A stretch of 15,734 bases of DNA from an uncultured Kiritimatiellota bacterium. Its GTDB lineage: Bacteria > Verrucomicrobiota > Kiritimatiellia > RFP12 > UBA1067. The stretch spans positions 1 to 15,734 of the forward strand of contig CAKURH010000091.1 in NCBI GenBank assembly GCA_934675625.1. Direction: 5' to 3'. Positions 6,947 to 14,059 of the stretch are shown here, in pieces. A program made the translations under genes and the position numbers. Position 1 is the stretch's first letter. Every line of letters begins with the position of its first letter. The notes beneath the pieces were generated by a model. That model was not told where the DNA came from. It was given only the letters and a program-made list of their open reading frames with translations, and did not search any database.

Positions 6947-7561
6947 ATGGCCACGACTTTCTTCGACACCAAGCCGATCAGCCTCTCCATGAAGAGCCCC
7001 GAGACGGGGGCTCTTCTCGCCGCGAACGTCTACACGCTCGAAGGCGTCACGAACGCGGACGGCTCGCTGCGTCCGATGTCGGTCGGCCAGCTCGTGATGG
7101 CCGTCTGCCTGAGCCGCGCGACCGAACTCGAAAGCAAGATCCTCGTCGAGATGGAGGAGATGGCGGAGACGACCGACCGGCTCGACCGCTACTCGCGGGT
7201 CGAGGCGGATCTCGCGAACTGGCAGAAGGACAACCCGAACGCGATGCTGACGCTGGCGGTCATCAACGCGAACGCGGCCGCCTACCCGGACCTCTACGCC
7301 GCGTTCGGCGACGCCACGAAGCGGGCGCAGTTCCTCTCGGACATCGGGATGAGCACGTCCCAGACGATCTGGACGCCCGATGAGGTCGACGAGATCATGC
7401 AGAAGACCGAGGAGCAGATGGATTCGCTCAACACGATCAGTCAGGAGAAGCTCATCGACATCCAGTCGCTGACCTCCAAGCGCGATGACACCTACTCGCT
7501 CGTCTCCAACGTCCTGAAGTCCCTCTACACGGTGATGACGGGCAACGTGAACAACCTCTGA
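6947..7561 (+). CDS. putative injectisome-secreted protein, paralog 3
   Basis: This is the third paralog, 204 residues. MSVGQLVMAVCLSRATELES (about 44-63) is the best match to paralog 2. The last 33 residues begin IQSLTSKRDDTY and end N-L. A helical stretch before it (DEVDEIMQKTEEQMDSLNTI) could form a coiled coil. The start is taken at the ATG at 6947 because AGGGAG (6933-6938) is eight bases upstream. A TTG at 6929 in the same frame has no such support. The middle (about 85-150) is not shared with the other two. There is no signal peptide, as expected for a type III substrate. Confidence 0.83.
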   Translation: MATTFFDTKPISLSMKSPETGALLAANVYTLEGVTNADGSLRPMSVGQLVMAVCLSRATELESKILVEMEEMAETTDRLDRYSRVEADLANWQKDNPNAMLTLAVINANAAAYPDLYAAFGDATKRAQFLSDIGMSTSQTIWTPDEVDEIMQKTEEQMDSLNTISQEKLIDIQSLTSKRDDTYSLVSNVLKSLYTVMTGNVNNL

Positions 7562-7576
7562 TTCCGGTTCGGCGCG

Positions 7577-8365
7577 TTGAGCGGCTACGGCGAGTTCGGG
7601 TGCTGGATCACGGCCTTTGCGCTGTCGGCGACGCGGATCGGCGCGGCCCTGCTCATCTGCCCGGCCTTCAGCGAGGGGATGATCTCCGGCCTCGCGCGGC
7701 GGCTCGTCATCCTCTCCTTCGCGTTTCTCGTCGTGCCCGTCGTCCAGCGGACGATGCCGGCGGTGGGCGTCTCGTGGGCGCTGCTCGCGCTCCTCGCGGT
7801 GAAGGAGGCGCTGATTGGCTTCCTGATTGGCTTCTTCTCGGCGATTCCGTTCTGGGTGGCGGAGAACGTCGGCAACCTGATCGACAACCAGCGCGGCGCG
7901 ACGATGGGCGAAGTCTATTCGCCGCTGTCGGGGGCGCAGGTCTCGACGACGGGCATCTTCTTCACGCAGGTCGTCACGACCGTTTTCTTCGTTTCGGGGG
8001 CCGTCCTGCTGCTGTTGGGCGCGCTTTACGCGAGCTACACGCTCTGGCCGGTCTTCGGCGACTGGGTGACGTTCCATCCGCATGCGCCGGAGAAGGTGCT
8101 GGGGGCGCTTGACGGCATGCTGAAGACGACCGTGGTCATCAGCGCGCCGGTCGTGATCCTGATGTTTCTCGCGACGATCGGCCTCGGCTTCGTCAACCGC
8201 ACGGCGCCGCAGCTGAACGTCTTCTTCCTGTCGATGCCGGTGAAGAGCGCGCTGGGCGTCGCGATGCTCGTCATCTACCTGCCGTTCGTCATCGACCGGC
8301 TCATGTACACGAAGGAAAGCGACATCCTGGCGCCCGTCAGGCTGCTCATCGGAGGTACGACGTGA
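7577..8365 (+). CDS. sctT: type III secretion export apparatus protein SctT (SpaR/YscT/FliR family)
   Basis: SctT is an inner-membrane protein of the injectisome export gate, assembling with SctR and SctS above SctV/SctU. The 262-residue product has several hydrophobic segments (about 10-30, 42-58, 66-88, 122-150, 178-205, 215-240). The diagnostic block is NVGNLIDNQRGATMGEVYSP (about 98-117). The IDNQRG form is that of non-flagellar SctT, unlike flagellar FliR. APQLNVFFLSMPVKS (about 213-227) is also conserved. The start is a TTG 15 bases after the previous stop. It is the only plausible start in this frame because the next Met (residue 35) lies inside conserved sequence. No other sct genes are in the window. 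Confidence 0.9.
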   Translation: MSGYGEFGCWITAFALSATRIGAALLICPAFSEGMISGLARRLVILSFAFLVVPVVQRTMPAVGVSWALLALLAVKEALIGFLIGFFSAIPFWVAENVGNLIDNQRGATMGEVYSPLSGAQVSTTGIFFTQVVTTVFFVSGAVLLLLGALYASYTLWPVFGDWVTFHPHAPEKVLGALDGMLKTTVVISAPVVILMFLATIGLGFVNRTAPQLNVFFLSMPVKSALGVAMLVIYLPFVIDRLMYTKESDILAPVRLLIGGTT

Positions 8366-8724
8366 ACGAACAGGACGTAAAGGAGTATTTGGCCGGCATC
8401 CGCAAGACGATTGCCGACTCGAACGCCTTGGTCGAGCAGGCGCGGCTCAGGATTGCCGAGACCGACCGCCTGCTCGCGAGCCAGGGCCTCACGCGCGAAC
8501 AGGTCTTGGGCTTCAAGGTCACGCGCGACCAGCGGCTGGTCGTTAACGAGGAGCTGCGCCGACGCGGGCTGCCGCCGATTGAGGACGACGAGGCCGCGTT
8601 CGACTTCAAGGCCGCGACGGACGAGCTGCGCGCGGCCGACCGTGCCGCCGAGCCGCCCGTCGGCGACGAGCTGGCCGAGCGTCAGCGCAAGTTCGGCGTC
8701 TTCATGCAGGACTACCGGCTGTGA
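8362..8724 (+). CDS. uncharacterised 120-residue helical protein
   Basis: I do not recognise this protein. It begins with GTG, overlapping the sctT stop (GTGA), and has a strong GGAGGT (8351-8356) five bases upstream. It is hydrophilic and probably helical. Residues 1-40 have coiled-coil character (IRKTIADSNALVEQARLRIAE), followed by REQVLGFKVTRDQRLVVNEELRRRGLPPI and an acidic/alanine-rich C-terminal half ending FGVFMQDYRL. It has no signal peptide or membrane segment. Small helical proteins beside injectisome genes are often chaperones or stalk/needle regulators, so such a role is possible but unproven. Its stop overlaps the start of the TonB-dependent receptor. Confidence 0.8.
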   Translation: MNEQDVKEYLAGIRKTIADSNALVEQARLRIAETDRLLASQGLTREQVLGFKVTRDQRLVVNEELRRRGLPPIEDDEAAFDFKAATDELRAADRAAEPPVGDELAERQRKFGVFMQDYRL

Positions 8725-10652
8725 AACACGCGTTGAACGGCTGTGGCATCCTTGGCGCGTGGATTCTCGCTCTCGGCGTGGCGCTTGCGGCTTTCGCGGA
8801 CGAGACGAACCACGTCGCCGTCTTGCCGTCCGTCGTCGTGACCGCGAGCCCCGTCACGCAGACGGAGAGCGTGTCGAAGGACGGCGCCGAGCGCGTCCTC
8901 GTCGCCCGTAAGCAGCTGGCGCTCCTCAACGCGCAGGATCTCCCGACCGCGCTTCGGCAGGTGCCGGGCGTGACGATTTCGCGCTATTCGCCGATCGGCA
9001 GCTACGGCGGCGCGCAGGGCGGCAGCGTCTACATCCGGGGTCTCGGCACGGCCCGGCCCGGCGGCGAGGTGCGGATGTACACGGACGGCGCGCCGCGCGA
9101 GTCCGGCATGTGGGGGCATCCGCTCATGGATTTCATGCCGATCGACTTCGCCGAGTCGGTGTCCGTCCAGAAGAGTCCGCACCCCGCCCGCTATTCGGGC
9201 ACGTTCGGCGCCGTCGATGTCGAGACGCGCCGCCGCCGCGCGCCCGGACACGAGGCCGAGGTCGATCTCGTCTACGGTGGCTACAACACCTTCCTCTCCG
9301 CCGGTTCGGCCGGGCTCAAGGAAGGGCCTGTCGATGCGTACGGCGGTTTGAGCTACAAGTATTCAGACGGCTACCGCGACCACAACACGTCCATTCTCAA
9401 GAGCGCGTTCGGACGTGTCGGCATCGACCTCTCGGAACACGAGCACGTCGGCTTCGTCTACCAGCGCACGGACAGTCGGGTCGAGGATCCGGGCGAAGTC
9501 GGCCAGCCGACGCCGCGCACCGACCGCTTCGACCTCGCGACCGACCTCTATACGCTGCGCTTCGACACCGACCGCGAGAGTCTGACGGGCTTTTCGCTCG
9601 TCGCGTTTGAGCGCGGCGTCATCGACTGGTATCAGGACAACCTCTGCCGCACGCCGATGGGGGCGATGGACGGCAACGCGCACACGGCCTGGCTCAACTT
9701 CAGTTTCCGCAACTTCTACGAGGGAAACGTCTGGCAGGGGCTTTGGCTGCGCGGCGGGCTCGACCTCACGCACGAGGACGGCGAAACCGAGACGCGCAAC
9801 CTGCGGAACGGCCGCATCCCGTTTTCGGCCGACGGCGCGCTCACGACCGTCGCGCCTTACGTGGGCGCGCGCTACGACTTCCGCCTTTCGGACGACTGGA
9901 CGCTCACGCCGTCCGCCGGCACACGCTACTATTTCCACAGCCAATACGACGGCGCGTGGGCGCCGGATGCCGCGCTCACGCTCGACTGGCACGAGAAGGC
10001 CCAGCTGTTTGTGACGGGCTCGCGCGGCGTCCACTATCCGGGCGTCTACACGCGGGCCGTCGCGGCGGACTATGCGCGCGACACGCTGGATGCGGAGGTG
10101 ATGGACTACCTCGCGGGCGGCGCGAAAGTCGCCGTCGACGACACGCTCGACGTGCTTGCGACCATCTTCCACACCGACGTGCAGAACCGCATCGACAGGA
10201 CGGCACGCGGCTACATCAACGCCGGGGGGATGCGGGCGACGGGCGTCGAGCTTTCGGCGCATTGGAGCCCGACGGACGACCTTGCGTTTTTCGCGGGGCT
10301 CACCTACACGAACCCCGAAACCGCGCCCGTCTCGCGTCTGCCGCGCTGGACGGCGACGGCGGGCGGCACGTGGACGATCTGTCCGTATCTCAAGTGGACG
10401 ATTGACGGGCAGTTCATCGACCGCATGTACGCCTATTCCGTCCGCGCCTCGTCCGACGCCGCGAACCTGACGGAACTCAAGGAGGGGCTGCTGCTCAACA
10501 CGCGCCTCGCCGTGCCGCTCGAGTCGTTCACGTCGCTCGCGGGCGAGGTCTTTGTTGCGCTGGAGAACCTAGCTGACCGCAACTACGAATACTATCCGGG
10601 CTATCCGATGGACGGCATCCTGTGGTACGTCGGCTGTCGGCTCAAGTTCTGA
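8721..10652 (+). CDS. TonB-dependent outer-membrane receptor
   Basis: This is a ligand-gated beta-barrel importer of the outer membrane, powered by TonB/ExbBD. The 643-residue product starts at a GTG overlapping the previous stop. It has a signal peptide (about 1-27, cleavage likely after AFA). A TonB-box-like VVVTASP follows near 39-45. The plug domain (about 60-170) contains LRQVPGVTISRYSP and SVYIRGLGTARPGGEVRMYTDGAP. The 22-strand-type barrel ends GCRLKF with the terminal Phe expected of BamA substrates. Its size is at the small end, like BtuB/CirA-type receptors. The substrate is not evident. Its placement at the end of an operon with sctT is odd. Confidence 0.93.
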   Translation: MKHALNGCGILGAWILALGVALAAFADETNHVAVLPSVVVTASPVTQTESVSKDGAERVLVARKQLALLNAQDLPTALRQVPGVTISRYSPIGSYGGAQGGSVYIRGLGTARPGGEVRMYTDGAPRESGMWGHPLMDFMPIDFAESVSVQKSPHPARYSGTFGAVDVETRRRRAPGHEAEVDLVYGGYNTFLSAGSAGLKEGPVDAYGGLSYKYSDGYRDHNTSILKSAFGRVGIDLSEHEHVGFVYQRTDSRVEDPGEVGQPTPRTDRFDLATDLYTLRFDTDRESLTGFSLVAFERGVIDWYQDNLCRTPMGAMDGNAHTAWLNFSFRNFYEGNVWQGLWLRGGLDLTHEDGETETRNLRNGRIPFSADGALTTVAPYVGARYDFRLSDDWTLTPSAGTRYYFHSQYDGAWAPDAALTLDWHEKAQLFVTGSRGVHYPGVYTRAVAADYARDTLDAEVMDYLAGGAKVAVDDTLDVLATIFHTDVQNRIDRTARGYINAGGMRATGVELSAHWSPTDDLAFFAGLTYTNPETAPVSRLPRWTATAGGTWTICPYLKWTIDGQFIDRMYAYSVRASSDAANLTELKEGLLLNTRLAVPLESFTSLAGEVFVALENLADRNYEYYPGYPMDGILWYVGCRLKF

Positions 10653-10677
10653 ACGGAGAAAGATGCAAGAGATGTTG

Positions 10678-10750
10678 CACGCAGAGTGCGCAGAGTTTTT
10701 GGATACGGGCAAGTTCGTGTCGAAGGCGCCTCCCCATCGTTCTCTGCGTG
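10678..10750 (+). repeat. inverted repeat in the receptor-NUDIX gap
   Basis: CACGCAGAG (10678-10686) and CTCTGCGTG (10742-10750) are exact reverse complements. A small TGCAA/TTGCA hairpin overlaps at 10664-10679, and T5 follows at 10696-10700. The wording resembles dispersed intergenic repeats with CTCTGCGTG. It may act as a weak terminator after the receptor gene. Confidence 0.4.
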
Positions 10751-10778
10751 AAACAAAATAAGGAGGAACGGTACATAC

Positions 10779-11423
10779 ATGAATGAATCTTCGCTCAAGT
10801 GGAAAGTACGTGCGTCACGGCGCATTCTCGCGAAGCCGTGGCTGACGGTGCGTCAGGATGCGGTCGAACTTCCCAATGGGACTGTCATTCCCGAATACTT
10901 CGTTTTCGAGTACTCGGACTGGGTGAACATCATTCCCGTGACGGAAGACGGACGCATCGTCCTCGTGCGCCAGTATCGGCATGGCATCGGGCGCGTCTGC
11001 TGGGAAATCCCGGCGGGTGTCATCGAGAAGACGGATGCCTCGCCCCTCGCGGGAGCGCAGCGCGAACTGCTGGAGGAGACTGGCTTCTCCGGCGGCGTCT
11101 GGGAAGAGCTGATGCAGGTCAGCGCCAATCCGGCGGCGTTCACCAACATGACGCACTGCTTTGTCGCACGCGGCGTCCGGGCGACGGACGTTCCGCACCT
11201 TGATGTGGGCGAAGACCTTTCGTGGAGTCTGCACACGCCGGATGAGGTGCGCACCTTGCTCGAACGCGGCGCTTTCGTGCAGTCCCTCATGGCCGCCCCG
11301 CTCTGGAAGTTCTTCCAAAATTCATTGGGGTCTCTCACGTCAAGCTCTACTTCTTTGCGCCCCCTTTGTGTCAGCGGCGGAGCCGCGCCTTGTGGCGAAA
11401 AGACGAAGTTTTGGGGCGAATGA
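10779..11423 (+). CDS. NUDIX hydrolase, ADP-ribose pyrophosphatase-like
   Basis: NUDIX enzymes split nucleoside diphosphates linked to another moiety. This one resembles ADP-ribose/NDP-sugar pyrophosphatases. The 214-residue product has the YRHGIGRVCWEIPAG lead-in and the Nudix box from G86, with the catalytic helix RELLEETGF. The box has one residue more than the consensus spacing and D in place of the first E, but the metal-binding REllEE is intact. AAGGAGGA at 10761-10768 is about ten bases before the ATG. The fold should end near FFQNSL. The last 30 or so residues (Ser/Pro/Cys/Gly) are read from a hairpin-rich DNA element and look foreign. Confidence 0.88.
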   Translation: MNESSLKWKVRASRRILAKPWLTVRQDAVELPNGTVIPEYFVFEYSDWVNIIPVTEDGRIVLVRQYRHGIGRVCWEIPAGVIEKTDASPLAGAQRELLEETGFSGGVWEELMQVSANPAAFTNMTHCFVARGVRATDVPHLDVGEDLSWSLHTPDEVRTLLERGAFVQSLMAAPLWKFFQNSLGSLTSSSTSLRPLCVSGGAAPCGEKTKFWGE

Positions 11424-11425
11424 AG
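11350..11425 (+). repeat. hairpin-rich element overlapping the NUDIX 3' end
   Basis: CTTC/CGCCCC (11350-11353, 11358-11363) pair with GGGGCG/GAAG (11413-11418, 11422-11425). Inside lie GCGGC-GGA-GCCGC (11374-11386) and CGCC-TTGT-GGCG (11386-11397). This nested palindromic layout is typical of short intergenic repeats. The NUDIX reading frame runs through it and stops just before its end. Confidence 0.5.
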
Positions 11426-11486
11426 GGCTCTTTAGAGGGATTTGAGCGGCGCTTCGTTTTTCAGGCCTTAGCCGCCGAGAATAGCC

Positions 11487-11882
11487 ATGACAAAGCTGAT
11501 TGAATGGAAAGACCTCTGTTGCGCATTTGACGGGCGGACGATTTTCGAAGGATTCTCCGGGACGCTCGATGTCGGCGAGCGGGTGCGCATCACGGGGGCT
11601 TCCGGCTGCGGCAAGACCACGTTCCTCTCGATGCTGCGCACGTCGTTCCGGCGCGGCATGACCGAGGCGCTGGCGCCGCACATCGCGAACATGGCGGCGG
11701 CCGGCCTCGTGATTCTTCCGGGCATGATGACGGGCGTCATGATCGGCGGTGCCTCCCCGGTCGCCGCCGTCGAATACCAGTGGCTCCTGCTGTTGGCGGT
11801 CTTCGCCGCCAAGTCGATCACAATTGCCTTGGCGATGGAACTCGCGATTCGCGGCAACCGTCTCGCACCAGAGCTGAAATGA
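11487..11882 (+). pseudogene. in-frame fusion of ABC ATPase start (FetA-like) and FetB-like permease end
   Basis: Residues 1-51 are the start of an ABC ATPase, with IEWKDLCCAF and Walker A GASGCGKTT (37-45). From about residue 52 the sequence is the C-terminal part of a FetB/YbbM-type permease (UPF0014): ALAPHIANM, the conserved LPGMMTGVMIGG motif and a last membrane helix. The ATPase lacks its Q-loop, signature and Walker B, and the permease lacks most membrane segments, so neither can work alone. The simplest reading is one in-frame deletion, near 11637-11645, joining adjacent fetA and fetB genes whose products exported iron or another metal. The 131-codon frame is still open, so the event may be recent or the peptide expressed. 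Confidence 0.8.
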
Positions 11883-11938
11883 GAGAGAGGCGTGTAATGA
11901 TTCTCAAAACGAGGACATCAACCCGGCAAACGCATTTG

Positions 11939-11949
11939 TATGTTATTAT
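11939..11949 (+). promoter_or_regulatory. possible extended -10 promoter of the oxidoreductase gene
   Basis: TATGT-TATTAT (11939-11949) has the same TATGN extension as other promoters here, with one mismatch in the hexamer. AGGAGA (11955-11960) and the ATG at 11969 follow. The predicted start site falls on the ribosome binding site, which weakens the call. Confidence 0.4.
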
Positions 11950-11968
11950 TGAATAGGAGAAAACTATC

Positions 11969-12508
11969 ATGACAAAGAAGAAAGTTTTGATCATCTCGTC
12001 GTCGCTTCGTCCCGACTCGAACTCGCATGCGCTGTGCGAGCAGGTCGCAAAGGGCGTGGAGGCCGCCGGAGGCGAAGCGCAGCTCGTGCGGCTTCTCGGC
12101 AAGACGCTTGGCTACTGCAGGGGATGTTACGCCTGCCAGAAGCTGCACCACTGCGTCCAGAAGGATGATGCGAACGACATCTGCCGTGCGCTGTGCGAGG
12201 CGGATGCGGTCGTGTTCGGCACGCCCGTTTACTACTTCACCATCGCCGCGCAGCTGAAGACGGTGCTTGACCGCTCGGTGCAGTTCTGGCCCGAGCCGAA
12301 GGGCAAGCCCTACTATGTCGTCGCGACGATGGCGGAGAACGCCTCGTTCGACAATGTGCTTGCGGCGATTCAGGGCTACATGGACTGCTTCGACGGTGCG
12401 CACATCGCGGGCGGCGTCCTTGCGACGGAAGTCTACGAACAGGGTGCGGTAAAGTCCACGAAGTTCATGCAGGAAGCTTTTGATCTTGGCAAGAAGATCG
12501 TCGCGTGA
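11969..12508 (+). CDS. flavodoxin-fold NAD(P)H-dependent oxidoreductase, iron-sulfur flavoprotein-like
   Basis: This is a cytoplasmic FMN-binding reductase of 179 residues. The phosphate-binding loop is SSSLRPDSNS (10-19). A cysteine cluster CRGCYAC...C (C50, C53, C56, C62) is typical of the iron-sulfur flavoprotein/multimeric flavodoxin branch. GTPVYYFTIAAQLKTVLDR (near 88-106) lines the flavin site. The physiological substrate cannot be told from sequence. AGGAGA at 11955-11960 sets the start. A 34-bp palindrome follows the stop. Confidence 0.9.
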   Translation: MTKKKVLIISSSLRPDSNSHALCEQVAKGVEAAGGEAQLVRLLGKTLGYCRGCYACQKLHHCVQKDDANDICRALCEADAVVFGTPVYYFTIAAQLKTVLDRSVQFWPEPKGKPYYVVATMAENASFDNVLAAIQGYMDCFDGAHIAGGVLATEVYEQGAVKSTKFMQEAFDLGKKIVA

Positions 12509-12532
12509 GCCTGTCGCGGAAAGCGAATCGAA

Positions 12533-12566
12533 CCCATTCTCACTTTTTTAAAAAAGTGAGAATGGG
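12533..12566. repeat. 34-bp perfect palindrome, copy 1
   Basis: Two 17-base arms meet at 12549/12550. The centre is TTTTTTAAAAAA and the arms contain CATTCTCAC/GTGAGAATG. It lies between the 3' ends of the oxidoreductase (+) and the SUMF1-like gene (-). It shares a 30-bp core with the copy at 14845-14878. It could serve as a bidirectional terminator or a mobile palindromic repeat. Confidence 0.85.
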
Positions 12567-12577
12567 GAAAGGGCGGA

Positions 12578-13531
12578 TTACTTTGACTCCTTCACGATGC
12601 GGAAGCCGACGTCGGGATGTCCGGCGGATTCCTTGCGCGCGAACGTGCGGCATTCGGTGCGGCAGTCCGTGCGCGGCGTCGACCACGCACCGCCCTTGAC
12701 CGCTCGGCGTCCCGCGCCCCGTTCCGTCGAGGTCCACTCCCAGCAGTTGCCCCACATGTCGACCGCGCCGCACGCGGCGACCGTTTTTTCGTGCGCCGTG
12801 ACGGACGACAGCGCACCGTCCTCGCCCCTCGCGTTGAAGTCGGCGTCCTTCGGCATGTGCCCCGCCGCGATCTCCCACTCCTCCTCCGTCGGCAGACGGT
12901 AGGTCGCGCCGTCGTCGCGCGCCGTCAGCCAGTCGCAGTAGGCGAGCGCGTCTCGATACGAGACGCCGACCACGGGCCGGTCGTCCACTAGGGGCCAATC
13001 CGTCTTGAATTTCGCGTAGTCGGCGTTCGTCACCTCCGTGTGGGCGATGAAGACGTTCGCGCCGCCACCGATGAGCGGATGGTAGCCGTCTGTCGCCTCG
13101 CGTGCGCCGGGACGGAGGCGCGGGTCGGTGAACCGGCGCATTGAGCGGGCGACGCGGTTCTCCTTGTCCGCGATGACCTCGCGGACGATCTCCTCCATCT
13201 CCTTGATCTTGGACTCGTGCCGCGCCGTCTTCTTCAGCTCTTCGAGCTTCGCCTTCTTGCGCGCGATGACCTTGTCGTAGTTTTCGCGCACCTTCTTCTC
13301 CAGCGCGGCGCGGTTCGCCTCGGACGGATCGCGGCGGTACGCCGAGATGAGCCGCTTCGTCTCCTCGTCGAGCGTGGGACGCTCCTTCTCGACGGTCGTG
13401 GAGAACTTGTGGCGCTTCGCGCCCTCGGCGGGCGCACGGCGCGGCGGACGGTCGGGACGTACGGCAAGGGCGGTGAAGCCCGTGAGCGTGGCGACCAGGG
13501 CGGTGGCGGCGAATTTGAGTTTCGTGTTCAT
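12578..13531 (-). CDS. secreted SUMF1/formylglycine-generating-enzyme-fold protein
   Basis: The 317-residue product starts MNTKLKF, with AAAGGAA (13541-13547) just upstream. The frame is open further 5' but without support. A signal peptide spans about 1-23. A charged, helix-rich region follows (about 50-130: EKKVRENYDKVIARKKAKL, KIKEMEEIVREVIADKENR). The C-terminal SUMF1-type domain has TEVTNADYAKF, RPVVGVSYRDALAYCDWL, YRLPTEEEWEIAAG, VDMWGNCWEWTSTE, KGGAWS and a final VGFRIVKE. True FGE oxidises a sulfatase Cys to formylglycine. Many bacterial members of this fold are only binding or structural modules, and I cannot confirm the copper-binding cysteine pair. It is likely periplasmic or exported. 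Confidence 0.88.
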   Translation of the reverse strand: MNTKLKFAATALVATLTGFTALAVRPDRPPRRAPAEGAKRHKFSTTVEKERPTLDEETKRLISAYRRDPSEANRAALEKKVRENYDKVIARKKAKLEELKKTARHESKIKEMEEIVREVIADKENRVARSMRRFTDPRLRPGAREATDGYHPLIGGGANVFIAHTEVTNADYAKFKTDWPLVDDRPVVGVSYRDALAYCDWLTARDDGATYRLPTEEEWEIAAGHMPKDADFNARGEDGALSSVTAHEKTVAACGAVDMWGNCWEWTSTERGAGRRAVKGGAWSTPRTDCRTECRTFARKESAGHPDVGFRIVKESK

Positions 13532-13695
13532 GTTCGTGTTCCTTTCGGATGTTCGTGATGCATGCGTGTGTCGGACGGCGGCCCTGTGCCATCGCCCCCA
13601 CACGCCTAAGAACGCATCCGCCGCCGAAAATCTACACAAAATCATTCCGTCTTTGATTGGCTTGCCCACGCCGCGTTGTACGGGCCACACAAGAA

Positions 13696-13706
13696 TATGA
13701 TATAAT
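13696..13706 (+). promoter_or_regulatory. extended -10 promoter of the Phd-like antitoxin
   Basis: TATGA-TATAAT (13696-13706) has no convincing -35 (TTGTAC at 13676-13681 is 19 bases away). Transcription should start near 13713. An ATG inside the -10 box (13705) therefore cannot be the start of this gene. Confidence 0.7.
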
Positions 13707-13746
13707 GAACCCCACAAGGGAGAAGAAGGGAAGGAGCGCAAAACCG

Positions 13747-14001
13747 ATGGGCGCGTGGGCTTTAAAAGACGCGACAAGTTCGTGGGAAACGGTTTTTGAC
13801 CGTGCGTGGGCGGGCGAACCTCAGTTCGTCTCGCGCGATGGCGCGCAGACCGTTGTCGTCATCTCGCTTCGTTCCTACGAGGCGGCAAAGCCGAAGAAGG
13901 CGACTTTGTTCGAGACCTTGCGGAGTTGCCCGTTTGGCGGCATAGAGCTGCCTTGCGAACGGAATCACGAGGAGAAGGGGCGCCCGGTGGACTTGGCATG
14001 A
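13747..14001 (+). CDS. Phd/YefM-family antitoxin without its toxin
   Basis: The 84-residue product has the Phd/YefM layout. WALKDATSSWETVFDRAWAG (3-22) and EPQFVSRDGAQTVVVISLRSYEA form the DNA-binding N-terminal domain, and LFETLRSCPFGG plus a charged tail form the toxin-binding end. GGAAGGAG (13729-13736) is ten bases before the chosen ATG. Its stop overlaps a following ATG (ATGA at 13998-14001), the usual coupling to a VapC/Doc/RelE-type toxin. That second frame reads only M-K-W-Q before a stop. The antitoxin is therefore an orphan left after loss of the toxin, or it acts alone as a repressor. Confidence 0.88.
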   Translation: MGAWALKDATSSWETVFDRAWAGEPQFVSRDGAQTVVVISLRSYEAAKPKKATLFETLRSCPFGGIELPCERNHEEKGRPVDLA

Positions 14002-14012
14002 AGTGGCAGTGA
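13998..14012 (+). pseudogene. remnant start of the lost toxin gene (4 codons)
   Basis: ATG at 13998 overlaps the antitoxin stop in the ATGA manner typical of type II toxin-antitoxin pairs, but the frame is M-K-W-Q-stop. MK is a common beginning of VapC-type toxins (MKYLLDTN). No PIN, RelE or Doc sequence is visible in the following 400 bases in any frame. Confidence 0.4.
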
Positions 14013-14059
14013 GATGAACCCTTTTGCAGAAACGGAGAAAGGAGAATCATAGAAGCTAA

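Noticed and set aside
6185..8083. 632-codon open frame on the minus strand across the paralogs and sctT
   Set aside because: The product is Arg/His/Asp-rich with no domain. The + strand genes have ribosome binding sites, overlaps and a recognisable SctT. Long antisense frames are expected at this GC content.
9363..10262. 299-codon minus-strand frame inside the TonB-dependent receptor
   Set aside because: It is a shadow of the receptor gene. The product is Arg/Val/Ala-rich with no start signal or homology.
13532..13777. 82-residue upstream extension of the SUMF1-like protein
   Set aside because: The start at 13531 has AAAGGAA upstream and begins a good signal peptide. The extension would bury that signal and overlap the promoter of the divergent gene.
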